In this document: positions 14,092-15,495 of the stretch, one piece after another | Layout: each line of letters starts with the position of its first letter | Numbering within the stretch: position 1 is the stretch's first letter | NCBI GenBank assembly: GCA_020441605.1 | Contig: JAGRLX010000247.1 | Coordinates: 1-15,495, forward strand | Length of the DNA: 15,495 nucleotides | Source: Alphaproteobacteria bacterium | GTDB lineage: Bacteria > Pseudomonadota > Alphaproteobacteria > Rhizobiales > Aestuariivirgaceae | Direction: 5' to 3' | Notes under the pieces: generated by a model | Seen by the model: only the letters and a program-made list of their open reading frames with translations | Database searches by the model: none | What the model was told of the DNA's origin: nothing | Made by a program: the position numbers and the translations under genes

Positions 14092-15495
14092 TTAGGCTGC
14101 GCGCTGCGACCCGATGGTCATCAGCGTCATGAGTTTTTCCTGTGTAGCATCGGCGCGCAACACTTCGCCCGTCACGCGGCCCTCGCGCATGGTGACAATA
14201 CGATCGGCCAGCGCGAGGACTTCCGGCAACTCGGATGAGATTACGATGATGGCGATGCCCGAAGCGGCCATCTCGAATAGCAAGTTATGCACCTCGACCT
14301 TGGCGCCGACATCGATGCCGCGAGTCGGTTCGTCGACGATGAGTACCTTGGGCCGCAATGCCAGCCAGCGCGCAAGCACCACCTTCTGCTGGTTCCCGCC
14401 TGAAAGATTGCCGACGGCCTGGTCGGGGGAGGCCATGCGGATATTGAGAAGCTTGCGGAACTCCTCGACCAGCGCGGCCTCCTTGCTGGAACTGATGAAG
14501 ACGCCACTCGTCGAGATCCGGTCGAGGGCGGCGATCGACATGTTATTGCGGATGGCCTGGGCGAGGAAAAGCGCCTGCTGCTTGCGGTCTTCGGGCACGA
14601 GGCCGATGCCCTGCATGATGGCGTCGCGGGGAGAACCGATACTTGCCGTCCGACCTTCGATCAGCACCTGGCCGGAATCAAAGCCGTCGGCGCCGAATAT
14701 GGCCCGCGCAGTCTCTGTCCGCCCGGCGCCGACAAGGCCCGCGATCCCGAGAATCTCACCCTTGCGCACCTTGAAGGATACGCCGTGAAGCTCGATGGCG
14801 CTGGCATCGGTGCTCTTGCGGCGGCGCGAGATGCCGGTCACTTCGAGTGCGACGTCCATCGTCGCGGTGGATATGTGACGCGTCTCGGCAGGACCCAGCT
14901 CACGTCCGACCATCAGGCTGATGATGCCTTCCATGGTGGTGTCCGAGACCTTGCCGCGGCCGACGTGGCGGCCATCGCGAAGGACAGTGTAGCTGTCGCA
15001 GATCTCGAAGACCTCCTCCAGCCGGTGGGTCACGAAGATCGTCGTGATCCCCTCGTCCTTCAAGCTGCGGATGATGGCGAAGAGTTTTTCGACCTCGGCG
15101 CGGCTCAGGGCGCTTGTGGGCTCGTCCATGACGATCAGTTTTGATTTCATGGACAGGGCGCGGACGATTTCCACCATCTGCTGCTCGGCAACCGAAAGAT
15201 CGCGCACGAGCGCGCGTGGACTGCGGTCGAGGCCAATGCGCTGGCAGAGCCTGGCCGTCTCGGCCTCGAGCTGGCGGTAGCTGATGAACAGGCGTGAGCC
15301 CGGCTCGCGGCCGATGAAGACGTTCTCGGCCACGGTCATGTCCGGAGCCAAGGTGAACTCCTGGTAGATGGTGACGATGCCGGCTGCCTGCGCCTCCTGG
15401 GGCGAACCAAAGCTTGCAGGATGGCCTGCAAAGGTGATCGCGCCACTGTCTGGCGGCTGGGCGCCGGACAGGATCTTGAGCAGGGTCGACTTGCC
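14092..15495 (-). CDS. RbsA-like double-domain sugar ABC transporter ATPase (CUT2 class), 5' end outside window
   Basis: 467 codons run in frame from the right edge to TAA at 14092. The fragment opens with GKSTLLKILSG, the end of the first Walker A motif, so only about the first 40 residues are missing. The first nucleotide-binding domain has the signature DLSVAEQQMVEIVRAL, Walker B LIVMDEPTSAL and a switch His in TTIFVTHRLEEV. The second has the degenerate Walker A GLVGAGRTE that is normal for RbsA relatives, then LSGGNQQKVVLARWL and VLIVDEPTRGIDVG. This asymmetry (one fully active and one weak site) is a family feature, not damage. It is followed by the permease gene 12 bases later. The periplasmic sugar-binding protein is probably upstream, beyond the window. 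Confidence 0.95.
   Translation of the reverse strand, partial: GKSTLLKILSGAQPPDSGAITFAGHPASFGSPQEAQAAGIVTIYQEFTLAPDMTVAENVFIGREPGSRLFISYRQLEAETARLCQRIGLDRSPRALVRDLSVAEQQMVEIVRALSMKSKLIVMDEPTSALSRAEVEKLFAIIRSLKDEGITTIFVTHRLEEVFEICDSYTVLRDGRHVGRGKVSDTTMEGIISLMVGRELGPAETRHISTATMDVALEVTGISRRRKSTDASAIELHGVSFKVRKGEILGIAGLVGAGRTETARAIFGADGFDSGQVLIEGRTASIGSPRDAIMQGIGLVPEDRKQQALFLAQAIRNNMSIAALDRISTSGVFISSSKEAALVEEFRKLLNIRMASPDQAVGNLSGGNQQKVVLARWLALRPKVLIVDEPTRGIDVGAKVEVHNLLFEMAASGIAIIVISSELPEVLALADRIVTMREGRVTGEVLRADATQEKLMTLMTIGSQRAA

Overview
The window is GC-rich and densely coded, with codons that mostly end in G or C. Its gene content suggests a soil-type alphaproteobacterium, probably Hyphomicrobiales: a class III cyclase fused to a TolB-like sensor module, several ABC importers for small organic nutrients, and a Tat-exported binding protein. 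That placement is an inference from gene style, not from a marker gene. I see no tRNA, rRNA, CRISPR array, transposase or phage gene.

Layout, left to right. (1) 1-893, minus strand: N-terminal part of an adenylate/guanylate cyclase that runs off the left edge. (2) 1123-1749, minus: an unrecognised 208-residue protein. (3) 1882-7744, minus: a compact run transcribed right to left, made of an HDAC-superfamily amidohydrolase, a Tat-exported periplasmic binding protein, then LivG, LivF, LivH and LivM. This is a complete branched-chain-amino-acid-type (HAAT) importer plus one hydrolase, with gaps of 41, 20, -4, 2 and -4 bases. (4) 7832-10594, minus: a 920-residue MalT-like LuxR-family ATP-dependent regulator (LAL type), directly upstream of that run. 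(5) 10758-11865, plus, divergent from the regulator: a divergent LamB/YcsF (PxpA-like) protein and a small NTF2/lumazine-binding-like protein, 4 bases apart. (6) 12147-12800, minus: a GntR/FadR-type (FCD) repressor. (7) 13063 to the right edge, minus: an RbsC-like permease preceded by an RbsA-like double ATPase. The ATPase begins inside its first Walker A motif at the window edge, so the N-terminus, and probably a sugar-binding protein gene, lie outside.

How they may work together (inference). The LAL regulator sits between two transcription units that each encode a protein related to amide-bond hydrolysis: the HDAC-like enzyme for N-acyl amides, and the LamB/YcsF protein, whose family opens the lactam of 5-oxoproline. 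With the importer, this looks like an uptake-and-hydrolysis module for a small amide, for example an acylated polyamine, an amino acid amide or a lactam. The usual PxpB and PxpC partners are absent here, and the LamB/YcsF protein differs from the standard sequence at a normally conserved site. The GntR gene and the Rbs-type importer form a second, probably unrelated, sugar-uptake unit.

Regulatory structure seen directly: a perfect 7-5-7 inverted repeat lying across a possible promoter of the LamB/YcsF operon (10705-10723); three heptad-spaced GGGT repeats and an 8-bp-stem hairpin at the 3' end of the LAL gene, just upstream of the hydrolase-transporter run; and two palindromes upstream of the GntR gene.
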